From NCBI RefSeq assembly GCF_000496835.1, contig NZ_KI543236.1, positions 166,709 through 230,708 of the forward strand: 64,000 bases of DNA, given 5' to 3'. This document shows positions 8,493 to 16,320 of the stretch, piece by piece (positions within the stretch are counted from its first letter, which is position 1; each line of letters begins with the position of its first letter). A model generated the notes under the pieces. The model did no database searches. It saw nothing but the letters and a program-made list of their open reading frames with translations, and was not told the origin of the DNA. A program made the translations under genes and the position numbers. The DNA comes from Thalassobacillus devorans MSP14 (GTDB lineage: Bacteria; Bacillota; Bacilli; Bacillales; Halobacillaceae).

Positions 8493-8927
8493 TCAGGAAG
8501 GTATGTGCTTGTTGATTTCACCGGCGATTTTCTGAAGATCCTCCGTACTGTATTCGTCCGAATGTACTTCCCAGTTGGAACGGTATCCATCCCCCTGACC
8601 ATAACGGGGAATAAGATGGATATGTAAATGGAAAACGGATTGGTCTGCAGGTTTCTCATTGTTGTTCAATAAGTTCATCCCGATCGGCTGATACGTTTCT
8701 TTGATTGCTGCTGCCACCTGTGGTACGCGCGCAAACAACTTCCCAGCCGTTTCTGCATCTGTTTCGTAAATGTTTTTTTTGTGTGTTTTTGGAATGATAA
8801 GTGTATGCCCTTTGGTCACCTGGCTGATGTCAAGGAAAGCATAAACATCTTCATCCTCATATACTTTAGCAGAAGGGATATCACCTGCCACGATTTTGCA
8901 AAAGATACAATCTTCCTTATGGCTCAT
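8493..8927 (-). CDS. hit: HIT-family nucleotide-binding hydrolase Hit
   Basis: A 144-residue histidine-triad protein (HINT/Fhit-like fold), a presumed purine nucleotide phosphoramidase or hydrolase in the cytoplasm. Seen: the N-terminal zinc-type pair CIFC (residues 7-10), FLDISQVTKGHTLIIPK in the middle, and the triad HLHIH followed by LIPRY (about residues 101-110). The start is the ATG at 8927, with AAAGGAG 8 bp upstream. The GTG at 8936 is too close to that site. It lies upstream of, and divergent from, ecsAB, as in B. subtilis. Confidence 0.93.
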   Translation of the reverse strand: MSHKEDCIFCKIVAGDIPSAKVYEDEDVYAFLDISQVTKGHTLIIPKTHKKNIYETDAETAGKLFARVPQVAAAIKETYQPIGMNLLNNNEKPADQSVFHLHIHLIPRYGQGDGYRSNWEVHSDEYSTEDLQKIAGEINKHIPS

Positions 8928-9045
8928 CGCACTCACTCCTTTAAAATAGTTGATTGTATTGTACCATAATCCTTCTTTATGTAAGAAGTAACTGACAGAA
9001 AGGACGTGGAAATTTAATTATTCCAGTCACCTTGCAAATAGAAAA

Positions 9046-9312
9046 CAGAGCACCGAAGCCGGTACTCTGCCATAAAGGAGTGAAGCTAATAGATCGAACT
9101 TGTTGCCTACTTTCAAAAAGGGAAGCCATTCAATTTGGAAAGGCTTCCGGAATTTCGGATAGGAAACCGTTTATAAGCCTTCTGTCAACACCTCATTTGC
9201 ATGGGTAATCTGAATCTGGCTCATGAATGATCTTTCACTGACACCTCATTTCGTGGTTGAACCACTAGTTGAAATTGTCTTTGTGAAACGGGGTACTGCC
9301 TCACTCCTTACT
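9046..9312 (-). ncRNA. Candidate structured RNA between hit and ecsA
   Basis: The minus-strand sequence can fold end to end. AAGGAGTGA at its 5' end (9309-9301) pairs with TCACTCCTT at its 3' end (9083-9075). Inside are a stacked hairpin (TTTCAC/GTGAAA, GACA/TGTC, ATTTC/GAAAT, GTGGT/ACCAC), an ATGAGCC/GGCTTAT stem enclosing an ACCCAT-GCAA-ATGAGGT tetraloop hairpin, and alternative pairing of GGAAGCC with GGTTTCC or GGCTTCC. A terminator-like hairpin (CAGAGTACCG/CGGTGCTCTG, 9046-9069) with TTTTCT follows. The motif ATGAGGTGT occurs twice. No convincing promoter was found, so its status as a gene is an inference. No known family recognised. Confidence 0.45.
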
Positions 9313-9355
9313 ACGTAGTTTGGCGAAATGTGAAAAAAATATGCACAAGAATATT

Positions 9356-9384
9356 TTGGCATAGGATGTGGGGAATGGTAAAAT
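9356..9384 (+). promoter_or_regulatory. Sigma-A promoter of ecsAB
   Basis: TTGGCA (9356-9361), 17 bp, TAAAAT (9379-9384), with TGG just before the -10. It is about 35 bp upstream of the ecsA start. Confidence 0.75.
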
Positions 9385-9422
9385 TCTATAATGAAGGATT
9401 GCAATGGAGAGAGGATGGTTTT

Positions 9423-10166
9423 ATGGAACCTTTACTACATATCGAAAACCTCCATGGAGGATATACGCATAAAAATGTATTGCATGGAATTTCTTTTGAT
9501 GTCTATCCAAATGAAATCGTCGGGCTGATTGGCTTGAATGGTGCCGGTAAAAGTACGACAATCAAACATATCATCGGGATGATGCAGGCAAAAAAAGGAC
9601 AAGTAGCGGTCAACGGACAACGGTTTGAAGAAAACCCTGAAGCTTATCGTCAGCAGATGGCTTACATTCCGGAAATGCCGATACTCTATGATGAGCTGAC
9701 GTTGTACGAACACCTGCATTTAACTGCAATGGCTTATGGGATAGAAGAACAACAGTTCAAGAAGCGGCTGGAGCCGCTTTTAAAAGAATTCCGTCTGGAA
9801 AAGAAATTGAACTGGTTTCCTGTTCATTTTTCCAAGGGGATGCGACAGAAAGTGATGATCATGTGCGCCTTTTTGATCGAGCCATCTTTGTATATTGTAG
9901 ACGAGCCGTTTGTTGGTCTTGATCCGCTTGGTATCCAGTCCTATCTTCAGTTGATGGAGGAAATGAAACAGGCAGGTGCGGGTGTGTTGATGTCTACTCA
10001 CATTTTAGCGACAGCCGAACGCTACTGCGATCGTTTCGTCATTTTGCATGATGGTAAAATTCGTGCCAAAGGTACACTGGAGGAGCTTCGGGAATCGTTC
10101 CGGATGCCGGGTTCATCACTGGATGATTTATATGTCCAATTGACAAAGGAAGAGAACCATGATTGA
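9423..10166 (+). CDS. ecsA: ABC transporter ATP-binding protein EcsA
   Basis: A 247-residue ATPase of the Ecs exporter. In B. subtilis Ecs affects protein secretion, competence and regulated proteolysis by RasP. Walker A is GLNGAGKST (about residue 40), the signature is the variant FSKGMRQK, Walker B is LYIVDEPFVGLD, and the H-loop is STH. The start is the ATG at 9423 with GGAGAGG upstream. The longer open frame to 9330 includes the promoter and is rejected. Its stop overlaps the start of ecsB (ATGATTGA), so the two are coupled. Confidence 0.95.
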   Translation: MEPLLHIENLHGGYTHKNVLHGISFDVYPNEIVGLIGLNGAGKSTTIKHIIGMMQAKKGQVAVNGQRFEENPEAYRQQMAYIPEMPILYDELTLYEHLHLTAMAYGIEEQQFKKRLEPLLKEFRLEKKLNWFPVHFSKGMRQKVMIMCAFLIEPSLYIVDEPFVGLDPLGIQSYLQLMEEMKQAGAGVLMSTHILATAERYCDRFVILHDGKIRAKGTLEELRESFRMPGSSLDDLYVQLTKEENHD

Positions 10167-11373
10167 TGCAAAAGCGTTTTGGCTGAAACGGTTCAATGAA
10201 CATATCAAAGAAACAGGAAGGTACTTAAGATATATATTCAATGGTCATATCGCGGTGGCCATGATCTTTTTCATTTCTGCCCTGGCTTTCTATTATCAGC
10301 AGTGGCTTGCCGATTTACCGGAAAACTTCCCAACAGCTTTGATTGTGGGCATCGCATTTGGTTTGATTGCCAGTTATAGTCCCGTGCGAACCTTATTAAA
10401 AGAGCCCGATCTCGTGTTTCTGCTGCCGGCAGAACATCAACTGGATGACTACTTCAAACGCTGTTTATTTTACAGCTACGTCGTCCAATTATATTTGGTG
10501 TTGCTGGTGGGAGCAGCATTAGGTCCGCTCTATTTCGCGAGCTATCCGGAGCAGGGGACGAATTTTTATTTATTGATGCTGCTAGTGGTTTTGATTTTTA
10601 AAGTATGGAATATGCTCGCCAACTGGTGGATGTTGAAAGAGCGGAATGCTAACATCAGGCTTTGGGATTTATTCACCCGTATTATACTGAATATTTCCGT
10701 TTTTTACTTTTTCGCGGCTGGCGAATTGTTGTTCGCAGGTATAGTCACCGTCTTGCTGTTCGGTGTTACCATGTACAATTATACACTCGCCAGGAAAAAG
10801 CCTGGTCTCGTCTGGGATGTTCTCGTAGAAAAAGACCAGGCACGGATGCGGGCTTTCTACAGGATCGCCAATATGTTCACCGATGTCCCGCATTTAAAAA
10901 ATACGATCAAAAAGCGTCACTGGCTTGTCGGGTTGCTGGTGAAGCCCGTACCTTACAAACAATCCGAGTCGTTTGATTATCTATACCGGATTACATTTGC
11001 TCGGAGCAGCGATTATGTGGGGATGTATTTCAGACTGGTTGTCATCGGAGGACTGGCGATTTATTACGTGCCGAACGTTTGGGTGAAGATTGCATTCGCC
11101 ATTCTGTTTCTCTATCTGAGTGCTTTTCAGATGATGACGCTGTGGAATCATCACCGCACGGTTGCCTGGATGGATTTGTATCCATTGAAACAGGAATGGA
11201 GGCAGCAGGCTGTCCTGAAATGGCTGCTTATGCTGATGTTATTCCAGACATTTTTGTTCGGTCTGCTGTTCATAATTCAGTGGAATCTGCTCGGTCTTGT
11301 CCTCGTCTGGGGTGGCGGTGCGGTCTTCAGCTGGCTGTTTACCCAAAGTTATATAAAACCGAGATTGACATAA
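10159..11373 (+). CDS. ecsB: ABC transporter permease EcsB
   Basis: A 404-residue multi-spanning protein, close to B. subtilis EcsB (408). About ten hydrophobic segments are visible (e.g. residues 28-48, 55-75, 100-125, 135-155, 165-205, 285-330, 350-398), with a basic cytoplasmic loop around residues 210-265. It forms the membrane part of the Ecs transporter with EcsA. It overlaps ecsA by 8 bp and ends at the terminator at 11380-11412. In B. subtilis ecsC follows directly, but here a repeat of about 640 bp separates them. Confidence 0.93.
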   Translation: MIDAKAFWLKRFNEHIKETGRYLRYIFNGHIAVAMIFFISALAFYYQQWLADLPENFPTALIVGIAFGLIASYSPVRTLLKEPDLVFLLPAEHQLDDYFKRCLFYSYVVQLYLVLLVGAALGPLYFASYPEQGTNFYLLMLLVVLIFKVWNMLANWWMLKERNANIRLWDLFTRIILNISVFYFFAAGELLFAGIVTVLLFGVTMYNYTLARKKPGLVWDVLVEKDQARMRAFYRIANMFTDVPHLKNTIKKRHWLVGLLVKPVPYKQSESFDYLYRITFARSSDYVGMYFRLVVIGGLAIYYVPNVWVKIAFAILFLYLSAFQMMTLWNHHRTVAWMDLYPLKQEWRQQAVLKWLLMLMLFQTFLFGLLFIIQWNLLGLVLVWGGGAVFSWLFTQSYIKPRLT

Positions 11374-11379
11374 AGGAAA

Positions 11380-11412
11380 GGGGGCTTGAAAATCAAGCCT
11401 CTTTTTTCTTTT
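11380..11412 (+). terminator. Terminator after ecsB
   Basis: GGGCTTGA-AAA-TCAAGCC hairpin followed by TCTTTTTTCTTTTT. Confidence 0.85.
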
Positions 11413-11437
11413 TGGGACATTGTTGATTTTCAATAGG

Positions 11438-12074
11438 TTTATTCAACAATTGGGCCGAAAAGTCGAAGACTTGATTTCGAGATAATGTTGGAAATTAGGG
11501 GCTCCGGGAAACGATTCGCTTTCCGTGGGCGTGTGCTGAGTCTCCTCAGGCTTCGCCTTGCGGGGCCTCACCTATCACTCAGCTCCCACAGGAGTCTCAC
11601 CGTTTCCCTACGCCCTTTGCCATAAAAAACACTCGAAATCATGCTTGACGAAACCTCACTATGATAATTTTGAAAGAAGACTTTTCACTCTTTATATCCT
11701 TTATAAATGGCTCAAGATGAAGATTTCAGCTAAACACATGAAGGGTTTGTTAATTACTAAATTGGCTGGATGGGCAGGGAAATGACGAGACTCCCGCGGG
11801 AGAAGGGGCTAGGCGAGATCCCACAGGGCATAGCCCGAGGAAGCTTGCCAGGTCCCCCGCAGGAAAGAAATAAATGCGTAATCGCCTTGGGAGACACGAC
11901 ACGCATAAGCAGAACAGCAAAAGGGAAGTGTTCTTTCTTCCCGTTGATGGACTGCTTATGTCGCGAGTGTCTATGCGATGCAGCTGGAAAGCGAGTTGTT
12001 TCCCAGCCCATCCCAGTCCCATCTTGGTAACGGACCCAATTATCTTGAAACTGAGTCTTCAGCAATAGGGAGCT
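11438..12074. repeat. Composite palindromic repeat, copy 2 (orientation A-reverse, B-forward; nested unit in B)
   Basis: About 637 bp. The left end (TTATTCAAC...GGCCG, GAAGACTTG) is diverged, and the right end is GAAACTGAGTC (12047-12057). The left module (about 11500-11625: GGGAAACGATTCGC...CACCGTTTCCC) matches module A without the nested hairpin. The right module (about 11770-12020: GGCAGGGAAATGACGAGACTCC...TTTCCCAGCCC) sits in the B position and contains the nested hairpin. It lies between ecsB and ecsC on the same strand, cutting the ecs operon. Confidence 0.88.
11867..11985. repeat. Nested hairpin unit inside module B of copy 2
   Basis: About 119 bp, nearly identical to the nested units of the other copies and flanked by the direct repeat GGAAAG (11862-11867 and 11986-11991). 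Its presence in module B, not A, is the main sign that it inserted independently. Confidence 0.8.
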
Positions 12075-12192
12075 TATCTGTAAAATCAATACGGAGACTT
12101 AACAGAGATTTTTTTTAGGGGAAGGGAGTGAATTTCTTCGCCTCCAATAGTAACATAGAGTCATACAAACGGAACTTTTAGGAGAGATGCGT

Positions 12193-12906
12193 ATGTTGAC
12201 GGCTTATGAAGAGACTGTACTTAAGGAAGCGAAAAGATGGGAGAAGTCTCTCAGCAAACGAGCATCGCTGCTGCAGCGTTCCTCGAAACGGCTTCAGACC
12301 AAAATCAATCATAAAATACCGGAGCGTATCCACCGTATTGTGACGGAGAGCATCCGGAAAATGATTGAGCTTGCATTAACCAGCTCCGATTATATTGATC
12401 AAGTGGAAATATCACCAGAAGCTTCTTTCAGGGAGAGGGAAGAAATGGTACACAAACGATTGAAAAAGTATAAGCGGACCGCTGCCATGGAAGGTGCTGG
12501 TACAGGAGCAGGAGGTCTATGGCTAGGGATGGCTGACTTTCCTCTTTTACTTAGTATTAAAATGAAATTCTTGTTTGATGTCGGTCAAATATATGGCTAT
12601 GATGTCCGGGATTACAGGGAGCGGATGTACATCCTCCATGTATTCATGCTCGCTTTTTCCAGCGACAAGAAGCAAAAAGAAGTGTGGCAAATCATCTGCA
12701 ACTGGGAAGGGGAACAAGAGAAGTGGAAAGAAGTGAATTGGAAGTCGTTGCAGCTGGAATACAGGGATGCAATCGATTTTGCTAAAATGTTACAGTTGCT
12801 GCCTGGCATCGGTGCTGTAGTCGGAGCAGTAGCTAATACAAGATTGCTGGAGCAATTAGGGGAGACGGCGATGAACTGCTACCGTCTCCGATTACTCCCA
12901 AATTAA
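12193..12906 (+). CDS. ecsC: EcsC family protein
   Basis: A 237-residue protein with the EcsC domain. The glycine-rich hydrophobic segment AGTGAGGLWLGMADFPLLLS (about residues 98-117) and the basic, helical N-terminus (residues 10-55) are typical. A second hydrophobic patch lies near the C-terminus (LLPGIGAVVGAVANT). The function is unknown even in B. subtilis, where ecsC is the third gene of the ecs operon but is dispensable for Ecs function. The ATG at 12193 has TAGGAG at 8 bp. The ATG at 12187 is too close to that site. It overlaps the convergent amidohydrolase gene at its stop codon. Confidence 0.85.
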   Translation: MLTAYEETVLKEAKRWEKSLSKRASLLQRSSKRLQTKINHKIPERIHRIVTESIRKMIELALTSSDYIDQVEISPEASFREREEMVHKRLKKYKRTAAMEGAGTGAGGLWLGMADFPLLLSIKMKFLFDVGQIYGYDVRDYRERMYILHVFMLAFSSDKKQKEVWQIICNWEGEQEKWKEVNWKSLQLEYRDAIDFAKMLQLLPGIGAVVGAVANTRLLEQLGETAMNCYRLRLLPN

Positions 12907-14081
12907 GAAGGATGCTTTTCCTGATAGGAACGATACGCCTGTAACAGCGTTTTCGCCGCATGTGGGAGCGCTCTTTCATCAATATCGAATTTCGGGTGAT
13001 GGTGGGGATAAGCGTGTCCTTCAATCCTTGCTCCTGTAAAGTAAAAGGCGCCCGGTTTTTCCTGCAGATAATAAGCAAAATCCTCACCGGCCATGCTTGG
13101 TGCTGTTTCTCTGGCAGTTAAGGTTTCATCTGCTTCTGGAGCATGTTTCAGGATAAGTTCTGCTTCATCCGCATGGTTGATGACCGGGGGATAGCCTTTG
13201 TAATAATCGAATTGATAGTCTGCATCATAAGAGAGGCAGGAGGATTTGATGATCTTCTCCATCTCTTTGATGATTGTGTCCTGTACTTCCGCATCGAAGG
13301 TACGTACGGTTCCTGTCAATTTAGCGGTGTCTGCAATGACATTGAACGCTGTACCCGATTCAAATTGCGCGACGGTGACCACAGCAGTCTTTAGCGGGTC
13401 AAGACGCCGGCTGACAATCTGTTGCAAAGAGGTGACCAGCTGGGAACCAATGACCAGCGCATCCTTCGTCAAATGGGGCTGTGCTCCGTGCCCGCCTTTC
13501 CCTTTGATGATGATTTCAAATCGGTCTGCTCCTGCCATAAAGGGACCTTTTGCAGTTTCGATGGTACCAAGAGGGGTCGTAGCCCATAGGTGAGTGCCGA
13601 AAACAGCATCGACATCTTCCAATGCTCCGGTTTCGATGATCGGTTTCGCTCCACCCGGGGCGTATTCTTCTGCATGCTGATGCAAAAACACAACCGTGCC
13701 TGTCAGGTCTTTTTGATAATCTGACAGTATCCTGGCTAGCGTCAGAAGGGTGGCTGTATGACCATCATGGCCGCATGCATGCATGGCACCGTCATTTTTG
13801 GATTTATACGGTACATCATTTTCTTCCTGTATCGGCAATGCATCAAAATCTGCTCTAAGGGCGACTGTCTTCCCTGGCTTTCCACCTTCTAGCCTGGCGA
13901 TGACTCCGTTTCCGCCTACCTGCGTCTGATAAGGGATGCCGAGCTGTTCATATGTATTTGCAATGTACTTAGCTGTCTTTTCTTCTTTAAATGATACTTC
14001 TGGGTATTGGTGTAAATATCGGCGGATCTCTACCATTTCTTCGTAAGCATGGTCAATGGCGGCAAATATATCTTTCCACAT
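12903..14081 (-). CDS. yhaA: M20-family amidohydrolase (YhaA-like N-acyl-amino-acid hydrolase)
   Basis: A 392-residue M20D-type metal-dependent amidohydrolase, the family of hippurate, N-acyl-amino-acid and IAA-amino-acid hydrolases. Metal-binding motifs are ACGHDGHTATLL (about residues 100-111) and HQHAEEYAPGG (about 134-144), plus the C-terminal YPHHHPKFDID. A lid or dimerisation domain occupies about residues 180-290. GGAGGAG precedes the ATG at 14081. Its position after ecsC corresponds to B. subtilis yhaA. The substrate cannot be read from sequence. Confidence 0.9.
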   Translation of the reverse strand: MWKDIFAAIDHAYEEMVEIRRYLHQYPEVSFKEEKTAKYIANTYEQLGIPYQTQVGGNGVIARLEGGKPGKTVALRADFDALPIQEENDVPYKSKNDGAMHACGHDGHTATLLTLARILSDYQKDLTGTVVFLHQHAEEYAPGGAKPIIETGALEDVDAVFGTHLWATTPLGTIETAKGPFMAGADRFEIIIKGKGGHGAQPHLTKDALVIGSQLVTSLQQIVSRRLDPLKTAVVTVAQFESGTAFNVIADTAKLTGTVRTFDAEVQDTIIKEMEKIIKSSCLSYDADYQFDYYKGYPPVINHADEAELILKHAPEADETLTARETAPSMAGEDFAYYLQEKPGAFYFTGARIEGHAYPHHHPKFDIDERALPHAAKTLLQAYRSYQEKHPS

Positions 14082-14166
14082 CGGTTTAGCTCCTCCTCTA
14101 CATGTTTGCGTGTCCCCATTCTACCACATCCCCAGTCGTTGTCAGAATAGTTCAGCAAAAAAAGAA

Positions 14167-14200
14167 AATCGCTCTGACGGTTTTATCCGCCAGAGCGATT
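14167..14200 (-). terminator. Terminator of the ferritin-like gene
   Basis: AATCGCTCTG...CAGAGCGATT hairpin with a T-rich minus-strand 3' side (14155-14166). Confidence 0.85.
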
Positions 14201-14209
14201 GCAATCATT

Positions 14210-14644
14210 TTATGATAAACGAGGGTCTGCCAGCAGGCGTTCCATTTCTTCCATGTGCTGCGTTTCATCAGCAATCATGTCTTCCAGTTTGACGACCAGT
14301 TCGGTTAGACCAAGTTCGTCTGCCTGCTTTTTACGCGTTTCATAACGGCTGATTGTGTCTTCTTCCGACTTGCGTGCTTCTTCCAGCATTTCTTTGACAT
14401 TGGTCAATTGCTTGACTTCAGCGGGAGTAGTTGTCGGTGTTCCACCTAAAATCTTGATTTTTTCTGATAGATACAGGGCGTGTCCTTGTTCATCGGCGAT
14501 TTCACCTTCAAAAAACGGCTTCAGGACAGAATAGTATAGCCCATCTACCGTAGCTGCATTGTACGTATACATGATGGAAGCAGCATATTCATGAGCTAAA
14601 TCTTCGTTCAGTCCATCAATTAATTCTTTCATTTTTTCATCCAT
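14210..14644 (-). CDS. Ferritin-like diiron protein (bacterioferritin/Dps-type)
   Basis: A 144-residue all-helical protein with the ferritin-like pattern of carboxylates and histidines: NEDLAHEYAAS (residues 14-24), EGEIADEQGHALYL (residues 46-59; ExxxxxEQxH), EEDTISRYE (about 94-102) and DETQHMEEME (about 127-136). This spacing is that of a four-helix diiron bundle, so a role in iron storage or oxidative protection is likely. AAAGGATG precedes the ATG at 14644. It is a single gene with its own terminator. Distinguishing a Dps-like from a bacterioferritin-like protein needs an alignment. Confidence 0.8.
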   Translation of the reverse strand: MDEKMKELIDGLNEDLAHEYAASIMYTYNAATVDGLYYSVLKPFFEGEIADEQGHALYLSEKIKILGGTPTTTPAEVKQLTNVKEMLEEARKSEEDTISRYETRKKQADELGLTELVVKLEDMIADETQHMEEMERLLADPRLS

Positions 14645-14752
14645 TGATTATCATCCTTTCGATTATTCTTCATCCACAGGTAATATTCCCTGGATTGTTT
14701 TTAATAAACGTGATAGTGGGTATCGTAATGAAGAATAGAGGTGGTAGGTTTG

Positions 14753-15400
14753 TTGACGAAAAAGCAACGTTACTTTGTGGCTGCCATGGTAATCCTGGCA
14801 TTGCTGTCTGTTATCATTTTCACCGTGGAAGTGACAGGAGAAGGGAAACCGGCCATCGATCGCTGGGCGAATCAGTTCGTTGCTGATATTGAAGGATCAA
14901 GTGTCGAGACCGTTTTCCGCTGGGTGACAGAATTAGGGTCAAGCATCACCTTATATACAATAGCCATAATATTTGGCCTGATATTGTGGCTGCATTATAA
15001 AGACCTGGTGGCAGGAATTATGCTTGTGCTCGGGGTAGCAGCCGGTTATAGTGCCAACTTTGCAATCAAGCATGTGGTGGACCGGGAACGTCCACGCATA
15101 CTGGAGAGTGTGGATGGAACAGGGTTGAGTTTCCCCAGTGGGCACGCCATGGTGTCGTTGATTACTTATGGACTTTTGATTTATTTTTTAATAGGAAAAA
15201 TCAACAATACGAAAACCGCAATTTGGATGATTGCTGCAGGTGTAGTATTGATTTTATTCATCGGATTCAGTCGTTACATCCTGCGGGTACATTATTTGAC
15301 AGATGTCGTAGCTGGATTCAGCTTCGGTATCATTGTGCTGGTCATCTGGCTATCTTTCTATCATTGGCTCAAAAAAAGAAAGCAATCATCTCCGTCTTAA
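14753..15400 (+). CDS. PAP2-family membrane phosphatase
   Basis: About 215 residues with six membrane segments and the three phosphatase motifs: KHVVDRERPR (KxxxxxxRP), PSGHAM (PSGH) and SRYILRVHYLTDV (SRxxxxxHxxxD). Such enzymes hydrolyse lipid phosphates, e.g. undecaprenyl pyrophosphate or phosphatidylglycerol phosphate. The frame opens with a GTG at 14741, but AGAGGTGG sits right over it and points to the TTG at 14753 (TKKQRYF...). Placed before liaFSR, it may belong to envelope maintenance (inference). Confidence 0.88.
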   Translation: MTKKQRYFVAAMVILALLSVIIFTVEVTGEGKPAIDRWANQFVADIEGSSVETVFRWVTELGSSITLYTIAIIFGLILWLHYKDLVAGIMLVLGVAAGYSANFAIKHVVDRERPRILESVDGTGLSFPSGHAMVSLITYGLLIYFLIGKINNTKTAIWMIAAGVVLILFIGFSRYILRVHYLTDVVAGFSFGIIVLVIWLSFYHWLKKRKQSSPS

Positions 15401-15446
15401 GGCGGAGATGAAACCATCCCCCGGGGCGTTCTGTTCCGGGGATTAT
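15386..15446 (+). terminator. Tandem hairpins after the PAP2 gene
   Basis: CATCTCCG/CGGAGATG overlaps the end of the gene. It is followed by CCCCGG/CCGGGG and a T-rich ATTATTTT. Confidence 0.7.
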
Positions 15447-15487
15447 TTTGTGATAATTTAGACAGGAAGTTCGGAAAAAAGGGATTA

Positions 15488-15503
15488 TAGACGTATTTGT
15501 CTA
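15488..15503. promoter_or_regulatory. Inverted repeat in the liaF promoter region
   Basis: TAGAC-GTATTT-GTCTA, 38 bp upstream of liaF, with a related TTTAGAC further up (about 15458). It could be an operator for the LiaR-type regulator encoded downstream. This is an inference. Confidence 0.35.
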
Positions 15504-15540
15504 ATTTATAAAAAGATAGAGATAAAAAGGATGAGCGAAA

Positions 15541-16308
15541 ATGAAAAAAGGATGGCTACAATTCCTGCTTGCTTTTCTGCTGATAGCAATCGGCTTGGTA
15601 CTGGTACTTGAAAACCTTGGTGTAATCGACGAAACTATATATTTTTCCTGGGGTGTCATTATGGCGTCAGCCTTGACTATTATAGGCCTTAAGCTATGGT
15701 GGGAGAGGATTACAGGGAACGGCGGCTCCTGGATGTTCGGCTCGTTCCTGTTCATTTATGGAGCATTGGTGCTGCTGGGAGAGGCAGAGGTAATGACGTT
15801 TACTTTCGGCGATGTGGTTAGATTGTGGCCATTGCTGTTTATCTATATCGGCTTTGGAATTTTTCCTGGAGGCAATAAACCCAGGTTCCGGGTAGAAGTT
15901 GATACTGATGGCGGGGATCAAAAAGCTGCTAAAAAGAAACATAAAAAACAACACATGGGCATCGGTGACCATCAATATAATGCAGATAACTGGAAAGTAG
16001 AGCCCATGGATTTACGTAATGTGGTGGGTGACTATCATTTCGATTTTACGAAAGCTTTCATTCCTGAAGAGGATACTCCGATATCCGTGAAGGGATGGGC
16101 GGGAGATATCAAGATGCTGATGCCGGAGAACCTTGAGTTCCGTATGGAAGCATTCGTGAAAGCAGGGAATATATCCATTCTGGGGAAAAAGACAGATGGC
16201 ATCAACCGGACGGTATCATATGAAACGCCTGGCTACCGGGAAGCGACACGTAGACTGACAGTCGCTATTGAATTAAAGGCCGGCGATATACGCGTCGATC
16301 GGGTATAG
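15541..16308 (+). CDS. liaF: LiaF-like membrane modulator of envelope-stress response
   Basis: A 255-residue protein with four N-terminal membrane segments (about residues 5-25, 35-50, 60-80 and 92-110), a basic linker (residues 125-140) and the C-terminal LiaF/VraT-type beta domain (about 150-255; MDLRNVVGDYHFDF, GWAGDIKMLMP, AGDIRVDRV). LiaF holds LiaS inactive until cell-wall antibiotics or other envelope damage are sensed. GGATG precedes the ATG. It is followed 12 bp later by liaS and then liaR in one operon. No liaI or liaH homologue is adjacent. Confidence 0.9.
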   Translation: MKKGWLQFLLAFLLIAIGLVLVLENLGVIDETIYFSWGVIMASALTIIGLKLWWERITGNGGSWMFGSFLFIYGALVLLGEAEVMTFTFGDVVRLWPLLFIYIGFGIFPGGNKPRFRVEVDTDGGDQKAAKKKHKKQHMGIGDHQYNADNWKVEPMDLRNVVGDYHFDFTKAFIPEEDTPISVKGWAGDIKMLMPENLEFRMEAFVKAGNISILGKKTDGINRTVSYETPGYREATRRLTVAIELKAGDIRVDRV

Positions 16309-16320
16309 GAGTGGATTAAT

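Noticed and set aside
9330-9422. N-terminal extension of EcsA from 9330
   Set aside because: The extension would cover the sigma-A promoter at 9356-9384. The ATG at 9423 gives the normal family start.
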